DNA of 64,000 nt from Spirillospora albida. Its GTDB lineage: Bacteria > Actinomycetota > Actinomycetes > Streptosporangiales > Streptosporangiaceae. Under the pieces are notes generated by a model. It did no database searches. It was given only the letters and a program-made list of their open reading frames with translations, and was not told the origin of the DNA. Where the stretch lies: positions 62,001 to 126,000 of the forward strand of contig NZ_JOFJ01000011.1 in the NCBI RefSeq assembly GCF_000718255.1, in the 5' to 3' direction. Numbering within the stretch: position 1 is the stretch's first letter; the number at the start of each line of letters is the position of its first letter. Made by a program: the position numbers and the translations under genes. Positions 1 through 7,123 of the stretch are shown here, one piece after another.

Positions 1-525
1 ATCCCCGATGACGACCTGAAGGTGAGCCGGCTCCGGTCGCGTGAGGACATCCTTGCGGGCCTTGCGGAGGTTCAGGGCCCACTCGACATCGGTGCCGGGG
101 AAGGGGGTGACCGACTCCATCACGGCGCGGCTGTAAGCGGGCTCTTGGAGGAGACCGGGGATGAGGAGCGGTTCGTATGCGCGGATGAGTCGGGAGTCCT
201 GCTCCAACCGCAGGAAGTTTGTGACCTTCGACGCGGATCCGAGTAGGGCGTAGCGCTTCATCCAGTCGCGTGAGCGGCCGGCGGAGGCCAGTCCGAGCAT
301 GCTGATGGCCCGGTCATCGGTGTCTGCGATTCCGTACTTCATGAGGATGTAACTGACCTCATGCTCACGGGTGATGACCTGCGCGTTCTCCATTCGGTTG
401 AGCGCGGATTTGGAGAGCCTGAGGAAACGGGCGGCCTCCTCGAGGGTCATGCCGTGATCCTCGCGGAGCTTCCGCAGCAGGACGCCAAGGCGTCGCATGC
501 GCACAGTCGGGGGTCGTTTCGACAT
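1..525 (-). CDS. XRE-family regulator with DUF5753-type C-terminus (WhiJ/Scr1-like), 3' end outside window
   Basis: The first 175 residues are visible and the gene runs off the left edge. Residues about 10-65 form an XRE-type helix-turn-helix, with a MTLEEAARFLRLS segment followed by a KSALNRMEN recognition-helix segment. The following part (LLGSASKVTNFLRLEQDS..., LIPGLLQEPAYSRAVM) matches the DUF5753 domain that follows the HTH in actinobacterial Scr1/WhiJ-type regulators. The start is the ATG at 523-525. It is divergent from an anti-sigma-type ATPase gene at 773; such pairings are common in WhiJ/AbaA-like loci affecting development or antibiotic production. The target is unknown. Confidence 0.88.
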   Translation of the reverse strand, partial: MSKRPPTVRMRRLGVLLRKLREDHGMTLEEAARFLRLSKSALNRMENAQVITREHEVSYILMKYGIADTDDRAISMLGLASAGRSRDWMKRYALLGSASKVTNFLRLEQDSRLIRAYEPLLIPGLLQEPAYSRAVMESVTPFPGTDVEWALNLRKARKDVLTRPEPAHLQVVIGD

Positions 526-698
526 ATCACCAGTGTTGGCACTCCACAAGCGGTTGTCATGGCCTTCTCGAAAAACGGGATATCCCATATTCCAAGATCC
601 CGGTGTTGTCCGCTCCCTCCTTTAAGCGACCTGATTGTGCTGGTCAGCTCGGCGATTCATGCTGGCGGACGCAACCTCGCGGAAGGAGCAGAGGAACA

Positions 699-776
699 AT
701 GCCGCACAATTGGCGAATCAGGAAACTTGCCGGTGTTTCGTGGGTTATCATCCGGATTGCCGAGGTCGGCCGGTGA
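699..776 (+). CDS. possible 25-residue leader peptide upstream of the ATPase gene
   Basis: A short frame starting MPHNWRIRKL follows the strong ribosome binding site GGAAGGAG at about 681-688. Its TGA (774-776) overlaps the GTG (773-775) that best starts the downstream ATPase gene, giving a GTGA overlap. The peptide is basic with a hydrophobic middle and matches no family I know. It may only deliver ribosomes to the downstream start, or the site may serve another start. Support is the ribosome binding site and the overlap only. Confidence 0.35.
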   Translation: MPHNWRIRKLAGVSWVIIRIAEVGR

Positions 777-1156
777 ACCTCCTCGGGACCCTCACGTTGC
801 CTGGAGAGGCGAGGTCGGCGGGGCGGGCGCGCGCGTTCGTGCGGGACGTGGCGGCGCACGTCCACGAAGACACCATGGCCGATATCGCGCTCTGCGTGGA
901 CGAGCTGGTGGCCAACGCCTGCGAGCACACCGCGTCCGGCGTCGGCGGCCAGGTGGTCGTCATCGTCAGCGCGTCCCGTGACGTCCTGCGCGTCACCGTT
1001 CTGGACGAAGGCGGCACCGATGGCAAGCCGCGCGTCCGGACAGACCTTTCCGCGGAAGACGGTCGGGGCCTTCTCCTGGTCGACGCGCTGTCCACCACCT
1101 GGAATTCCCATGCGGCCCTCAAGGGCACCGCGGTCTGGGCCGAATTCGCGATTTGA
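773..1156 (+). CDS. ATP-binding anti-sigma-type protein (HATPase_c_2, RsbW/SpoIIAB-like)
   Basis: A 127-residue protein with the GHKL ATPase signature: N-box DELVANACEHT (about 43-53), G1-like DEGG (78-81) and G2-like GRGLLLVDAL (97-106). This fold is the single-domain serine kinase/anti-sigma class in which the protein binds a sigma factor or phosphorylates a STAS antagonist. The GTG at 773 is preferred because it is coupled to the upstream leader frame and places the domain at the N-terminus; longer in-frame starts (635, 659) lack a ribosome binding site. It is divergent from the WhiJ-like regulator. No sigma factor is adjacent, so the partner is unknown. Confidence 0.82.
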   Translation: MNLLGTLTLPGEARSAGRARAFVRDVAAHVHEDTMADIALCVDELVANACEHTASGVGGQVVVIVSASRDVLRVTVLDEGGTDGKPRVRTDLSAEDGRGLLLVDALSTTWNSHAALKGTAVWAEFAI

Positions 1157-1255
1157 AGCGCAGAAGCGACAATGCGCCATGCGCGCCTACCGGTACGCGG
1201 GTCCCGCCGACATATCGAGGACCGCGCGGGTCCAACCCGCCCATACCTGTCTTGA

Positions 1256-1321
1256 TGGGACGCGCTACGGCAGGCGCTCGTCCCTCTGGGCGCCGAGCAT
1301 CCCGACCACTTCGAGGCGTAG
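1256..1321 (+). pseudogene. possible C-terminal gene remnant
   Basis: After an in-frame stop at 1253-1255, a 21-codon frame reads WDALRQALVPLGAEHPDHFEA and ends in TAG. Its composition resembles the tail of a real protein rather than intergenic sequence, but there is no start codon or ribosome binding site. It may be the leftover end of a deleted gene. The parent family is not recognisable. Confidence 0.25.
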
Positions 1322-1330
1322 ATGCGGGCC

Positions 1331-1361
1331 GGGGGCCGGAAGCGGGTCGCTTCCGGCCCCC
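1331..1361. terminator. bidirectional intrinsic terminator
   Basis: A perfect 14-bp inverted repeat (GGGGGCCGGAAGCG and its complement) with a 3-nt loop lies between the convergent ATPase and GNAT genes. There is no clear U-tract, as is usual for actinobacterial terminators. Confidence 0.75.
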
Positions 1362-1378
1362 GGGACTGTCACGAGCGG

Positions 1379-1837
1379 TCACTCATCCCGGTAGAGCGAC
1401 AGGCACACCATGTCCGGCTCGAAGCCGAAGTCCTGCCAGAACCGGTGGTCGTCGCCGGCGTCGGCGCAGGACAGGTACCGGATCGTGTGCGCGCCGCGCT
1501 CCCGCAGCCACGTGATCGCGGCTTCGGCGAGTGCCCTGGAGACGCCCGTGCCGCGACTCTCCGGCAGGACGTACAGCGAGTCGATCTCGCCGTTCAGGCA
1601 GGGCAGGAGTCCGTCCTCGTTGTCGAGGCGGCCGTTGACGAAGCCCGTGATCCGGGCACCGTCCACGGCCACGAGGCAGAACGCGTCGCGGTGCCATGCG
1701 GACATGGCGAGCATGCGCGACAGGCTCCGGCGCCCCTGTTCGGTGAGCGGGCCGCCGTCCTCGATCTCGCGGCACATGCGGTCCCACAGGGCGCCGACCG
1801 CGTCGCCCTCGCTCTCGTGAATCCGTCTGATCTCCAT
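1379..1837 (-). CDS. GNAT-family N-acetyltransferase
   Basis: A 152-residue single-domain GNAT protein. Motif A, which binds the acetyl-CoA pyrophosphate, is visible as LYVLPESRGTGVSRALAEAA (about 88-107), preceded by the beta strand NGEIDSLYV. The C-terminal FWQDFGFEPD is the usual GNAT motif B end. It transfers an acetyl group from acetyl-CoA to an unknown amine. It is a single gene, convergent with the upstream ATPase across the terminator. Confidence 0.85.
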   Translation of the reverse strand: MEIRRIHESEGDAVGALWDRMCREIEDGGPLTEQGRRSLSRMLAMSAWHRDAFCLVAVDGARITGFVNGRLDNEDGLLPCLNGEIDSLYVLPESRGTGVSRALAEAAITWLRERGAHTIRYLSCADAGDDHRFWQDFGFEPDMVCLSLYRDE

Positions 1838-1959
1838 CGTCTTCCTTCCGTTCAGCGGATGAGCCGTACTGGAACGGAAGGAAGGGCGGAGCTCTGGGCC
1901 AGCGAGCGTTGCGTGTCCTCTAGCGTCAACCGGGCATGGCCGCCACGATACTCCGCGGA

Positions 1960-2469
1960 TCAGGCGTTGCGGATCTCCTGGCGGGCGGCCAGGGCGAGTG
2001 CCGCCGGGTCGATGCCCATGGCCCGCAGGGCTCGGGGTGCGGTTCCTTCCTTGAGACCGGCCACGGCGGCCACGATGTGCGCGCCCATGAGCGCCGACTT
2101 GTCGGCCTTGGCCTGCTTGGTCGCCGCCTGGAACGCCTCCTGGGCGGTGGCGGTCGTCTTCATGACCCCACGCGCCCGAGGAGGATTGGCGCGGATCGCC
2201 TCGTCCACCCGCTCCTCGTGGGCCGACCGGACGCCGATCATCGACAGCGCCTCGGCGTGGACCCGGTCGATCGCCGCGCGAAGCGCGTCCGGGGCGGCTC
2301 CCAGGCGCTCGAACGCGCGCCGCGCCGACCCGTCCGGCAGCGCCAGTGCCGACAGCAGCAGGTGCTCGGGACCGGGCACGGTCTCACCCGCCTCCAGCGC
2401 GTGCTTCTCCGCGCCGTTCAGCAGGGCGTTCATCGTCTTGACGTCTTGCATGGGGCGAGGGAGTCTCAT
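1960..2469 (-). CDS. stand-alone Clp N-terminal domain protein
   Basis: 169 residues with two Clp-N helical repeats (about 10-70 and 105-165; note GPEHLLLSALALPDGSARRAF). These repeats form the substrate- or adaptor-binding head of ClpA/ClpC. No AAA+ module follows, so the protein cannot unfold substrates and more likely acts as an adaptor, decoy or ligand-binding accessory. The start is the ATG at 2467-2469, placed by GAAGGAG seven bases upstream; a longer frame to 2511 would overlap the upstream gene. It lies 13 bases after the HTH gene, clearly in one operon. Confidence 0.82.
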   Translation of the reverse strand: MRLPRPMQDVKTMNALLNGAEKHALEAGETVPGPEHLLLSALALPDGSARRAFERLGAAPDALRAAIDRVHAEALSMIGVRSAHEERVDEAIRANPPRARGVMKTTATAQEAFQAATKQAKADKSALMGAHIVAAVAGLKEGTAPRALRAMGIDPAALALAARQEIRNA

Positions 2470-2482
2470 CGGCCTTGCTCCT

Positions 2483-2698
2483 TCACTGGTCGCCGGCCCG
2501 CTTGGGGCCATGACGGTGGTGTGCGGCCTGACGGGTGATGCCGAGGGCCTGGGCGACCTGCGCCCAGGACCAGCCCTGCTCGATCGCCCGCGTCACGGCC
2601 GCGCGTTCCAGCCGGTCCGCGAGCCGCCGCAGGGCGACGACCGCGGCGAGTGCTTCCGCCGGATCGTCCGGCCCCGGAACATCGATTCGATCAGCCAC
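2483..2698 (-). CDS. small HTH regulator of the Clp-N operon
   Basis: 71 residues starting with GTG. Residues about 44-62 (SWAQVAQALGITRQAAHHR) form a canonical helix-turn-helix; the N-terminal 40 residues are probably dimerising helices. It is the first gene of a two-gene operon with the Clp-N protein. Two GTCAAA-N4-TTTGAC palindromes cover its own promoter, so it probably represses itself (inference). No ribosome binding site precedes the GTG and the predicted transcription start falls on it, suggesting a leaderless message. Confidence 0.82.
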   Translation of the reverse strand: MADRIDVPGPDDPAEALAAVVALRRLADRLERAAVTRAIEQGWSWAQVAQALGITRQAAHHRHGPKRAGDQ

Positions 2699-2700
2699 AT

Positions 2701-2744
2701 GTCAAACGTATTTGACATCCTGATGAGTGTCAAATCGGTTTGAC
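2701..2744 (-). promoter_or_regulatory. autoregulated promoter with two palindromic operators
   Basis: Two identical-arm palindromes, GTCAAA-N4-TTTGAC, lie at 2701-2716 and 2729-2744 with centres 28 bp apart. Read on the minus strand, a -35 TTGACA (2733-2728), 17-bp spacer and -10 TACGTT (2710-2705) fit a housekeeping promoter. One operator overlaps the -35 and the other the -10. Transcription should start at about 2698, the GTG itself. Confidence 0.7.
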
Positions 2745-2844
2745 GCGTTGAAGGGTCTCCTGGAACACGCAGGCCTGTCAGCCGTGAATCGGTGTCGTTG
2801 TCAAAGGAGTGAGACGATGGGAGAAGCGGCCTTCGCGGTGCGAC

Positions 2845-2875
2845 TTGACCTCAAGTTTGGTTGAGGATCCACAGT
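2845..2875 (+). promoter_or_regulatory. SoxR-type promoter upstream of the FMN reductase
   Basis: The 18-bp site CCTCAAGTTTGGTTGAGG (2849-2866) matches the SoxR box consensus CCTCAAGTTAACTTGAGG at 15 of 18 positions, with perfect CCTCAA/TTGAGG arms. It lies between -35 TTGACC (2845-2850) and a -10-like CACAGT (2870-2875) with a 19-bp spacer, the overlong spacing typical of MerR/SoxR-activated promoters. No soxR gene is in the window. Confidence 0.72.
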
Positions 2876-2906
2876 GGTCCCCGGAACCGGCGAAGGGGAG
2901 ACGGGC

Positions 2907-3422
2907 ATGACACCGCTGCGCATCGCGATCATCAACGGCAGTACCCGGACGGGGCGGTTCGGCCCCATGATCGTCGACTGGGTCGCCGGGGCCGCCCGGC
3001 AGCGTGCCGACATGGTCGTGGACACGGTGGACGCCGCGTCCAGGAGCGGTGAGGTCCTGGCCGCGGCGGACGCGTTCGTCGTGGTCACGCCCGAGTACAA
3101 CCACAGCTTTCCGGGTGACCTGAAGAAGCTCATCGACGCGCACTTCACCGAATGGCAGGCGAAGCCGGTCGCCTTCGTCTCGCACGGGGGCGTGTCCGGC
3201 GGCCTGCGGGCGGTCGAGCATCTGCGGGGCGTCTTCGCGGAGCTGCACGCGGTCGGCATACGGGACTCGGTGAGCTTCCACCGGCCGTGGAACTGGTTCG
3301 GATCGGACGGCCGGCCGGAGAGCGCCCAGGCCGAGATCGCGCTGAAGAAGATGTTCGACCAGCTCACATGGTGGGCCCTGGCGCTGCGGGACGCGCGGGC
3401 CGTCCGGCCTTTCGAGGCGTGA
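2907..3422 (+). CDS. NADPH-dependent FMN reductase family flavoprotein
   Basis: 171 residues with the flavodoxin-like FMN reductase signature: NGSTRTGR phosphate loop (10-17), TPEYNHSFPG (61-70) around the isoalloxazine ring, and SHGG (92-95). Members reduce FMN, quinones or azo compounds with NAD(P)H. The ATG at 2907 follows GAAGGGGAG. A SoxR-type promoter just upstream suggests induction by redox-cycling compounds; a flavin reductase is among the known SoxR targets in Streptomyces. Single gene. Confidence 0.87.
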   Translation: MTPLRIAIINGSTRTGRFGPMIVDWVAGAARQRADMVVDTVDAASRSGEVLAAADAFVVVTPEYNHSFPGDLKKLIDAHFTEWQAKPVAFVSHGGVSGGLRAVEHLRGVFAELHAVGIRDSVSFHRPWNWFGSDGRPESAQAEIALKKMFDQLTWWALALRDARAVRPFEA

Positions 3423-3432
3423 CGGCCGAAAA

Positions 3433-3456
3433 CCCCTGACCGGATCCGGCAAGGGG
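3433..3456. terminator. terminator between convergent genes
   Basis: CCCCT (3433-3437) pairs with AGGGG (3452-3456) around an inner CCGGATCCGG palindrome. A TTTT run follows on the minus strand, so it can end the FAD-oxidoreductase transcript as well as the FMN reductase transcript. Confidence 0.65.
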
Positions 3457-3505
3457 CTTCGGGCGTGGGTGCCCGGGGCGGCGGCGCCGCTGCGGGGGCC
3501 CGCGT

Positions 3506-4819
3506 CTAGGGAGCCGGCGGGATGTTGTGGTTCAGACGGAACAGGTTGGACGGGTCGTAGGCGGCCTTGAGCCGCGCCAGCCGCCGGTAGGTCGCGGGCT
3601 CGTAGGCGGCGCGCACCATGTCGGGGTTCGCGTTGGGGCCGAACAGGAAGTTCAGCAGTCGTCGCCCGCCCAGCATGCGGCGGAAGCGGTCGTGGAGCGC
3701 CCCGTGGTCGCCGGGCATGTCCAGCGGGGAGAGCACGCCGGCCAGGTACTTCGCGTCGCGGTTGCCGACGGCGTTCGGGACGGCCGGAGGCCGCGCGAGC
3801 GCCCCGTCCAGGTGCCGGAACTCGATGATGGCCGCGCCGGCCACGTCGACGACGGCCCGTGCGGTGTCGGCGGAGAGGCCGTCCAGAGCGACGCTCGTCG
3901 TCAGGGACGACAGCGGGCCGGGCGGCTCGCTGTAGATGCTCGCGCCGGATGTGTACGGCATGTCGGTCACGGTGTCGATCAGGCGGGGGCCGAGGGCGCG
4001 GAAGGGGGCGATGAGCCGCTCGCCCTCGGCGGGGTCGCCGGCGTGGGCGATGCGGACGTGCGCGACATGCCGCCCGCGCAGGGGTTCGGGGAACATCGGA
4101 GCGTTCGGGACGTGCTTGATGGCGATCGACGACGTCATCTCGTCCGGAACGGTCGGTGTCCAGGTCCGCCAGGTCTCCAGGACGTCCGGATCGGCGTCGA
4201 AGTACAGGCCGCCTCCGTACAGGCGCGTGACCGGGACGAGCCCGAACTCCATGCTCGTCACGACGCCGAAGTTCGCCCGCCCGCCCAGGAGCGCCCAGTA
4301 GAGGTCGGGGTCGGTGTCCGGTGTCACCCTGCGGAGCTCCGCATCCGCTGTCACGACCTCCATCGACCGGACGTGATCGGCTGCGTAGCCGTACTTGCGT
4401 GACAGCAGCCCTACGCCGCCTCCCAAGGTGAAGGAGACCGCCCCTACTCCGGGATGGGATCCGCTCAGCGGAGCGAGTCCATGGGACGCCGCCTCCTCGA
4501 CGACCTGCCCCCAGCGCACCCCTGCCTCGACCCGGGCGGCACCGTCGGCGACCCGCGATCCCGTCATGCGGCGGGTGCTGATCAGCAGGCCCTCGTCGGA
4601 GCCGACCGGCAGCCCGTGCCCGGTGCTCTGCACGGCGACCGGGAGGTCGTGCGCCGCCGCGTACTCGAGGGCGGCGCGGACGTCCTCCGCGCAGGTCGCC
4701 CCGACGATGACGGCCGGACGATGGGGTGCGGCGAGCTGGAAGCCCGTCCGCTCGTCGTCGTAACCGTCCGCGCCGGGCACGAACACCGGCCCCTGCACCT
4801 TGCTCGCAAGCTCTTTCAT
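3506..4819 (-). CDS. FAD-dependent oxidoreductase, berberine-bridge (PCMH/BBE) family
   Basis: 437 residues. The N-terminal PCMH FAD-binding domain carries STGHG (His about 68), the usual 8-alpha histidyl-FAD attachment, and the LGGGVGLLSRKYG segment. At the place where bicovalent members have the second, cysteinyl FAD link, this protein has Ala (about 147, KYGYAAD), so only the His bond is expected. The C-terminal BBE motif ends YDPSNLFRLNHNI. Relatives oxidise oligosaccharides, alkaloids or secondary-metabolite intermediates. The ATG at 4819 is preferred (GGGGGAG just upstream, typical family N-terminus); a GTG at 4846 is possible. Substrate unknown. Confidence 0.87.
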   Translation of the reverse strand: MKELASKVQGPVFVPGADGYDDERTGFQLAAPHRPAVIVGATCAEDVRAALEYAAAHDLPVAVQSTGHGLPVGSDEGLLISTRRMTGSRVADGAARVEAGVRWGQVVEEAASHGLAPLSGSHPGVGAVSFTLGGGVGLLSRKYGYAADHVRSMEVVTADAELRRVTPDTDPDLYWALLGGRANFGVVTSMEFGLVPVTRLYGGGLYFDADPDVLETWRTWTPTVPDEMTSSIAIKHVPNAPMFPEPLRGRHVAHVRIAHAGDPAEGERLIAPFRALGPRLIDTVTDMPYTSGASIYSEPPGPLSSLTTSVALDGLSADTARAVVDVAGAAIIEFRHLDGALARPPAVPNAVGNRDAKYLAGVLSPLDMPGDHGALHDRFRRMLGGRRLLNFLFGPNANPDMVRAAYEPATYRRLARLKAAYDPSNLFRLNHNIPPAP

Positions 4820-4934
4820 CGCTCCCCCAGACGCTTCGTCGTTCACGAACCATGCTGGTGGGAGCGGATACAGAAGTCCAAGAGATGGTTCTTCTGTCTG
4901 CGAGAAGCATTCGTTATGGCGTTGGCCGCCTCCG

Positions 4935-5972
4935 CTATGTCACGCGCAATGAACCGATGAGGGTGTTGACGTCAGGCCAGAGATGCCGGTGCGTGTCCGG
5001 AAGGTCGATCCAGAGAAAGGAGGGGGCGGGAGCGCCGGTGTCCACCACGACGACCACGGAAAGGTCCATCGTCGCCAGCAGGCCCGGCTTGTGAACGTGC
5101 ATTTCCCGTACCCTCACCCAGGCGGGCCGGCCGCTCACTTTGAAAGGCTGCGACGCGATGTCGCGTCCGCGCGTCGTGCTGGGAAAGGCGCCTTGCTGCC
5201 TTTCGTCCTGCAGCGCCGACGCGAGAGCCGGGAGCCGGGGCCGCCCCGTGGCCTCGTCGAGAACCTCGTCGGGCACGATTCCGGACGCGACGACCGCGCG
5301 CCAACGGGATTCGGTGGTGAGCTGCTGCGAACGTTCGAATGCGGAGTTCGTCATGTCGTCACGGACACTCGGTTCCCAGCCGCCGCCGAGTTCGGCGTAG
5401 GACAGCCGTGTGGCGCCTTTCGCGATCCTCGCCTTCACGGGTGATCCGGCGCCCGGGTAGCGCGGCACCGGGACGACTTTCGTCAGCCGCGTCGTGATGG
5501 GGAGCACCCTGCCGGCCGCCCGGCTCAACGACGGAAGCCGCGCGCCCGCGACCGGCTGCATCGCGCGGACCGGGCCGCCGCACGACGCCGTCCGGTATGC
5601 GCCGGACACCGTGGTCTGCCGCACGATCCGGCCGTCTACGACGACCGTGCACGTCACCTTTCCGGCGCGCTCGTACCCCGTCTTGACCGAGAATTCCGTG
5701 GAGTCGTCCTTCTCGAGGCGGAACGTCGTACGGAACGGCAGCGGCAGGCCGCCGGCGCTCTCCTTGCCGTCCGGTGTCCGGTGCCGGACCGCCGCGGTCG
5801 GCACATTTCCGGTAGCGATGTACGTGACCTCGACCCTGCCGTCGTCCGCGGAGTACGCCTCGCCGCCGGAGGAGCAGCCGGACACCGCCGGTACGAGCAG
5901 CACGGCACTGGCGAGAACAGCCCATCGCGGTGAGCGCGACCGCGAACTCTCTCCGTGAGCCGACCGCGTCAC
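4935..5972 (-). CDS. lipoprotein with MmpS-like domain
   Basis: 345 residues. The GTG at 5970-5972 follows GACGAAGGGC and gives a basic N-terminus, a hydrophobic stretch and the lipobox AVSGC (Cys 33), so the protein should be lipid-anchored outside the membrane. Residues about 45-135 (VTYIATGNVPTAAVRHRTPDG, later KVTCTVVVDGRIV and SGAYRTASC) resemble the beta-sandwich of mycobacterial MmpS proteins, including the two cysteines. The remaining 200 residues are unrecognised. No MmpL-type RND transporter is adjacent. A longer frame to 6050 exists but hides the signal peptide. Confidence 0.7.
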   Translation of the reverse strand: MTRSAHGESSRSRSPRWAVLASAVLLVPAVSGCSSGGEAYSADDGRVEVTYIATGNVPTAAVRHRTPDGKESAGGLPLPFRTTFRLEKDDSTEFSVKTGYERAGKVTCTVVVDGRIVRQTTVSGAYRTASCGGPVRAMQPVAGARLPSLSRAAGRVLPITTRLTKVVPVPRYPGAGSPVKARIAKGATRLSYAELGGGWEPSVRDDMTNSAFERSQQLTTESRWRAVVASGIVPDEVLDEATGRPRLPALASALQDERQQGAFPSTTRGRDIASQPFKVSGRPAWVRVREMHVHKPGLLATMDLSVVVVVDTGAPAPSFLWIDLPDTHRHLWPDVNTLIGSLRVT

Positions 5973-6111
5973 GTGGTGCCCTTCGTCCCACGCCGCAACG
6001 AGAACACCCGGATCGCCTACCGGCCGCAAAAGCGTTTCCCACTCAGCCACGTCGCCACCTCCGAATGGCGATTATGGAGGAGACGTCCGCAATAAGGATC
6101 ACCGCCCCGCA

Positions 6112-6744
6112 ATGAGGTGGGGCGGCTTCTGGGCGGAGGAGGTCGCGGAGTCGCACCGAGTGCTGACCGAGGCGGGCATCCAGGTGGACATCGCCACCCC
6201 CGGCGGCGTCCGCCCGCCCGCGGACCCGGTCAGCCTGGACGAGCGCGGCGGCGTCGAGGCGTCCGCGGCCGAGAGGTTCCGGGACCACCTCGACACCATC
6301 GCCGACCGCCTGGCGCGGCCCCTCGACCTCGCCGAGGTCGAGGGGGCCGACTACGACGCGATCTACCTCCCCGGTGGTCACGGCCCCATGGAGGACCTGG
6401 CCCGGGACGCCGACCTCGGCCGCCTGCTCGCCGGCGCCGTCCGGGACGGAAGGATCGTCGCCGCCCTGTGCCACGGCCCCGCCGCCCTGCTCAGCACGGC
6501 CGGCGGCGATGCCTTCCCCTTCGCCGGACGGCGCCTGACGGTCTTCACCGACGACGAGGAGCGGCAGGGAGGGCTCGCGGTCCCCTACTTCGTGGAGAGC
6601 AGGCTCCGCGACCTGGGCGCCATCGTCGAGCCGGGGCCCGCGTGGACGAGCAAGGTCGTCGTGGACGGCGCCCTCATCACCGGCCAGAACCCGCAGTCCA
6701 CCGTCGAGACCGCCCGGCAGGTGGTCAAGGCCCTCACCCCCTGA
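6112..6744 (+). CDS. DJ-1/PfpI-family protein, N-terminally truncated
   Basis: 210 residues of the class I glutamine-amidotransferase-like fold. The nucleophile elbow AALCHGPAAL (Cys 120, His 121), the LPGGHGPMEDL loop (86-96) and the FWAEE glutamates (about 6-10) are present. Relatives are Hsp31/glyoxalase III-like or general stress proteins. Family members normally have about 25-30 more N-terminal residues, forming the first beta strand; here the frame begins abruptly at the GFWAEE motif, there is no ribosome binding site, and upstream codons show no homologous sequence. The gene is probably 5'-truncated and possibly dead. Confidence 0.72.
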   Translation: MRWGGFWAEEVAESHRVLTEAGIQVDIATPGGVRPPADPVSLDERGGVEASAAERFRDHLDTIADRLARPLDLAEVEGADYDAIYLPGGHGPMEDLARDADLGRLLAGAVRDGRIVAALCHGPAALLSTAGGDAFPFAGRRLTVFTDDEERQGGLAVPYFVESRLRDLGAIVEPGPAWTSKVVVDGALITGQNPQSTVETARQVVKALTP

Positions 6745-6794
6745 CCTCGAGGAGCCGAGCAGCCGCCCGATCGAGTCGGCGCAGCACGCCGCCC

Positions 6795-6860
6795 TCAGGC
6801 GGTGGGGGCCCACTCGACGAACTGGACGATCACGCCGTTGGGGTCGGTCACCTGGAAGAG
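6795..6860 (-). pseudogene. C-terminal fragment of a VOC/glyoxalase-fold gene
   Basis: The minus strand reads LFQVTDPNGVIVQFVEWAPTA then TGA, the characteristic last strand of VOC (glyoxalase/bleomycin-resistance) proteins, where DPxGN and QFVEW sit near the metal ligand. Coding sense ends abruptly at about 6861 next to another gene tail on the opposite strand, indicating a deletion scar. Confidence 0.6.
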
Positions 6861-6861
6861 G

Positions 6862-6954
6862 CTTAACGACGAGATCGCCGAAGCGGTGGCATCGGAGGCC
6901 GCCCGCGCCTTCGACCTGCTGGAACCGGCCCTGGCCGACTACGCACGGGCCTGA
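6862..6954 (+). pseudogene. C-terminal gene fragment
   Basis: Thirty codons, beginning LNDEIAEAVASEAARAFDL and ending in TGA, have coding-like composition but no start. They begin exactly where the VOC fragment ends. The parent family is not recognised. The stretch 6745-7123 contains only these two fragments and the upstream region of the DM13 gene. Confidence 0.4.
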
Positions 6955-7123
6955 CCGGCCGCCGCGGCGCCTTGATCGGATAGGAGCGGTCCGAGGCGGT
7001 GCCGCTTACCGGTGTCTTACGGGACGCCCTCAGCGGTTCCGCGCCGGTGGGAGGAAGGGTTGGCTGGGACGTGGCCGGGGGCGGCCGTCCGGGTCCGCCC
7101 CGCTCATCACCACTGGAGTTCCG

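Noticed and set aside
6795..6954. A single fusion gene spanning the two short fragments
   Set aside because: The fragments are on opposite strands and each ends in its own stop, so they are two remnants.
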